This document shows positions 61,758 to 64,000 of a stretch of 64,000 nt of DNA, one piece after another. Under the pieces are notes generated by a model, which was not told the DNA's origin, ran no database searches, and was given only the letters and a program-made list of their open reading frames with translations. Made by a program: the position numbers and the translations under genes. Location of the stretch: the NCBI GenBank assembly GCA_012960755.1, contig DUAT01000105.1:1-64000 (forward strand), in the 5' to 3' direction. Origin of the DNA: Gammaproteobacteria bacterium. Lineage in GTDB: Bacteria; Pseudomonadota; Gammaproteobacteria; Pseudomonadales; Azotimanducaceae_A. Every line of letters starts with the position of its first letter. The first letter of the stretch is position 1.

Positions 61758-63054
61758 TCGCCTGCGAATGCCGCATCAACCAGAGCACCAGAAATATGGC
61801 TGGCAGCCCCAGTGCGGCTGCGAGTACAAAGAAGAAAAAGTACCCTTCACTGTCGACGACTTTGCCGGAGAAGCCGCTGACAAATTTACCCGGCAGGGTC
61901 ATTAGCGAACTAAACAATGCATACTGCGTAGCCGTGTAAGCCCTGTTGGTCAGACTCGACAAATAGGCCACGAACGCTGTGGCTGCAAATCCGCCACTGA
62001 TGTTATCCGCACTGATCACCACCGCAAGCCATATGACCTCTGCTGGCATCAGGGATAAACCGGCAAACAGTAAGTTGGTCAGTGCCACGGCAATCGCACC
62101 AATCAACAGGCAACGCCATAGTCCCCACTTCATAATCAGCACGCCGCAGATGACCGAGCCCGAGATCGACATCAATATTCCAAACACTTTGGCCACATTG
62201 GCGATCTGGATTTTGCTGTAACCCATGTCGAGGTAGAAGGGGTTAGCCATTATCCCCATGACCAGGTCACTGAGTCGAAACACTGCGATGAATGCCAATA
62301 TAGCCAATGCATAGTGACCATAGGTGTAGAAAAAATCTGTAAAAGGTCGAACCACCGCGTTAACAAAACCCATGCGCCAATTATTATCACTTTGTTCTGT
62401 TGCTGCGATGAGTTCATCCCGATCTTCGACCGGCTCGGCAATGAGCAGTACCGTAATAATGCCTACCGCAGTGAGACTCGCCATCACCTGGTAGGCAACT
62501 ACCCAATTGGCATATTCTGCAATATAGAGGGCCCCCGCTCCGGCCGCTAACAATGCGATGCGGTAGCCGAAGATATAGGTTGCAGACATTGCTCCCTGAA
62601 ACTCCTCCGGCATCGCCTCAATACGATAGGCATCAATCGCAATATCCTGGGTGGCTGATGAAAACGCGACAATTAAGGCAAACACGGAAAGGGCGTAGAG
62701 TTCGGTATGTCCAATTCTCGACATGCCAATAAGCCCCACTGCTATACCTACTTGTCCAAGCAGAATCCAGCTTCGACGCTGACCCAACCACGGTGTAATC
62801 AACGGCAGCCTGAGGCGATCAACAACCGGTGCCCAAAACACCTTGACTGAATAAGTGATACCAATCCAAGCGAAAAATCCAATGGCGCTACGACTGACGC
62901 CTTCGTCCCGTAGCCAGGCCGTCAGCGTGGAAAACACCAGCAGGAAAGGCAGGCCGCCAGCAAAACCAAGGAACGCCATAGTAACAACGCGCGGTTTTGC
63001 ATAGACCTTGATCACATTCGACCAGGACAACTCAGGGCGATCTGGCTCCGGCAA
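61723..63054 (-). CDS. AmpG-like MFS permease
   Basis: A 443-residue 12-helix MFS protein of the AmpG/PAT family. Start region GFAGGLPFLLVFSTLTAWLRDEGVSRSAIGFFAWIGITYSVKVFWAPVVDRL and the SSATQDIAIDAYRIE (about 130-145) motif are AmpG hallmarks. AmpG imports anhydromuropeptides for murein recycling and, where ampC is present, affects its induction. No ampD/ampR is nearby. The 3' end overlaps the ATL gene. Confidence 0.88.
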   Translation of the reverse strand: MPEPDRPELSWSNVIKVYAKPRVVTMAFLGFAGGLPFLLVFSTLTAWLRDEGVSRSAIGFFAWIGITYSVKVFWAPVVDRLRLPLITPWLGQRRSWILLGQVGIAVGLIGMSRIGHTELYALSVFALIVAFSSATQDIAIDAYRIEAMPEEFQGAMSATYIFGYRIALLAAGAGALYIAEYANWVVAYQVMASLTAVGIITVLLIAEPVEDRDELIAATEQSDNNWRMGFVNAVVRPFTDFFYTYGHYALAILAFIAVFRLSDLVMGIMANPFYLDMGYSKIQIANVAKVFGILMSISGSVICGVLIMKWGLWRCLLIGAIAVALTNLLFAGLSLMPAEVIWLAVVISADNISGGFAATAFVAYLSSLTNRAYTATQYALFSSLMTLPGKFVSGFSGKVVDSEGYFFFFVLAAALGLPAIFLVLWLMRHSQAISLSTIDRSSG

Positions 63055-63079
63055 TTAATTAGCTCCTATTACTTTCCTA

Positions 63080-63562
63080 CTAATCCCTGAAGTTATTAAA
63101 CTGAAGCGGTACGTCGATGTCACTGTCCTTTAACATGGACATCACCTTTTGCAGGTCGTCTCGTTTCTTACCGGTGACGCGAACCTTGTCACCCTGAATT
63201 GCCGCCTGAACCTTGAGCTTGTTGCCTTTTATCATTTTCACAATCTTTCTCGCCAGATCGGTTTCGATACCTTGCCGGATGATGACCATCTGGTGAATTA
63301 ACTTACCACGTGGCTGGGGTTCTTTAACTTCCATTACATTGACATCAATTGAACGGTTCACCAATTTCGTCCGAAGAATATCCAGCATCTGTTCAAGTTG
63401 AATGTCTGCCTGGGCGGTCAGTTCTATTTCAGAATCGTTGCGTACATAACCTGCCTCGACCCCTTTAAAGTCATAACGAGTGCCCAATTCTCGCTTAGCC
63501 TGGTCAATCGCGTTGGTCAATTCTTGCATATCCACTTCTGAAACCGTGTCAAAAGATGGCAT
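63080..63562 (-). CDS. yajQ: YajQ family nucleotide-binding protein
   Basis: A 160-residue protein matching YajQ: SFDTVSEVDMQELTNAIDQAKRELGTRYDFKG (about 3-34) and the ending VRVTGKKRDDLQKVMSMLKDSDIDVPLQFNNFRD. YajQ has two ferredoxin-like folds, binds nucleotides, and in Xanthomonas is a c-di-GMP effector. It starts 26 bp before the AmpG-like gene on the same strand. Confidence 0.94.
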   Translation of the reverse strand: MPSFDTVSEVDMQELTNAIDQAKRELGTRYDFKGVEAGYVRNDSEIELTAQADIQLEQMLDILRTKLVNRSIDVNVMEVKEPQPRGKLIHQMVIIRQGIETDLARKIVKMIKGNKLKVQAAIQGDKVRVTGKKRDDLQKVMSMLKDSDIDVPLQFNNFRD

Positions 63563-63656
63563 GTTTTTTTACTCCCTAAATTAAATACAATTTTGCCAGC
63601 CAAGCATATCAGGGCGCTATCTTTGTGCAACACCTCTCTACAAAAAAATAGCAAGC

Positions 63657-64000
63657 TTACAGCAACATCCTTCTAACATCAGTTAACAAACGGGATAAAT
63701 AACGGGTAAAGCGAGCAGCTTCAGCGCCATCGATCGCCCTGTGATCATATGACAGAGACAAGGGGAGCATTGTCCTCGGTACAAATTCGCTGCCGTTCCA
63801 GTGAGGGGATACCTTGGACCGGGACACACCCAGTATCGCCACTTCCGGCGCATTCACAATCGGCGTGAATTTAGTACCTCCAATACCGCCAAGGCTGGAA
63901 ATACTGAAACTCGCGCCTTGCATAGCATCCAGGGGAAGCTTTTTCTCACGAGCCAGAGCTGCCAATTGCGCACAGTCTCCTGCAAGTTCAATCACACCTT
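63657..64000 (-). CDS. aceF: Pyruvate dehydrogenase E2, dihydrolipoamide acetyltransferase (C-terminal end only)
   Basis: The gene runs off the right edge; 114 C-terminal residues are seen. [17 protein letters not shown] holds the catalytic His-Asp (DHRxxDG), and [30 protein letters not shown] follows the E. coli AceF sequence closely. It belongs to pyruvate dehydrogenase, transferring the acetyl group to CoA. A GTG at 63995 within the window is internal, not the start. Confidence 0.9.
   Translation of the reverse strand, partial: GVIELAGDCAQLAALAREKKLPLDAMQGASFSISSLGGIGGTKFTPIVNAPEVAILGVSRSKVSPHWNGSEFVPRTMLPLSLSYDHRAIDGAEAARFTRYLSRLLTDVRRMLL

Overview
The window looks like a chromosomal segment of a free-living, probably aquatic gammaproteobacterium. 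Supporting genes are miaE, RhlB-like helicase, sbcB (exonuclease I), metR, the moaB-moeA pair, GspA/GspB-type secretion ATPase genes, an E. coli-like aceF 3' end and groESL. GC content is moderate (by eye about 50%). There are no rRNA or tRNA genes, no CRISPR array, no intact insertion sequence and no prophage. Coding density is high and starts such as TTG and GTG are frequent. The taxonomic call is inference from gene content, not from a marker gene.

Layout. 1-9860: an acyl-CoA racemase/transferase runs off the left edge, followed by esterase-miaE, a GT2-like glycosyltransferase, an epoxide hydrolase, argC, an aminotransferase, a DEAD-box helicase, a cupin protein and a FecR lipoprotein. 10086-17960: a crotonase, a three-gene ABC-2 exporter, an unknown anchored protein, DUF2237, a short-chain dehydrogenase that carries both halohydrin-dehalogenase motifs, a GNAT, a LiuC-like hydratase and a zinc-ribbon protein. 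17962-20971: a TRAP transporter (PQM order). 21165-26913: hydrolase, TauD-like oxygenase, two hot-dog dehydratases, VOC protein, PNPOx-like protein, and two small ORFs found by hand. 26933-27216: a promoter, multi-hairpin RNA and terminator with no convincing ORF. 27247-33372: metR with its own MetR box, an HD hydrolase, and a GT4 / methyltransferase / alpha-toroid / methyltransferase cluster. 33478-41024: moeA-moaB, msrA, purC and a sulfur amino-acid PLP enzyme behind a SAM-II riboswitch, M18 peptidase, citrate synthase-like gene. 41231-54661: LysR, glycine-betaine-type ABC system, exonuclease I, DASS transporter, aminopeptidase, GspAB, PuuD-like membrane protein, amidohydrolase, kinase-like protein. 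54784-64000: GNAT/VOC/MFS operon, LLM oxidoreductase, quinone oxidoreductase, groESL with a perfect CIRCE operator, ATL repair protein, AmpG-like permease, YajQ, and the 3' end of aceF.

How the genes fit together. Many genes handle acyl-CoA, epoxide, haloalcohol or short organic acid chemistry (CaiB, crotonases, MaoC pair, epoxide hydrolase, halohydrin dehalogenase-like enzyme, amidohydrolase, TRAP and DASS carriers), as expected for a heterotroph using diverse dissolved carbon. Methionine supply is controlled at two levels visible here: MetR with a TGAA-N5-TTCA box, and a SAM-II aptamer whose pseudoknot strand is complementary to the loop side of the following terminator. Heat-shock control of groESL is by HrcA/CIRCE.

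The strongest candidates for something undescribed are the about 250-nt RNA at 26967-27216, which exposes 13 nt perfectly complementary to the 3' end of 16S rRNA, and the halohydrin dehalogenase-like enzyme at 15245-15928.
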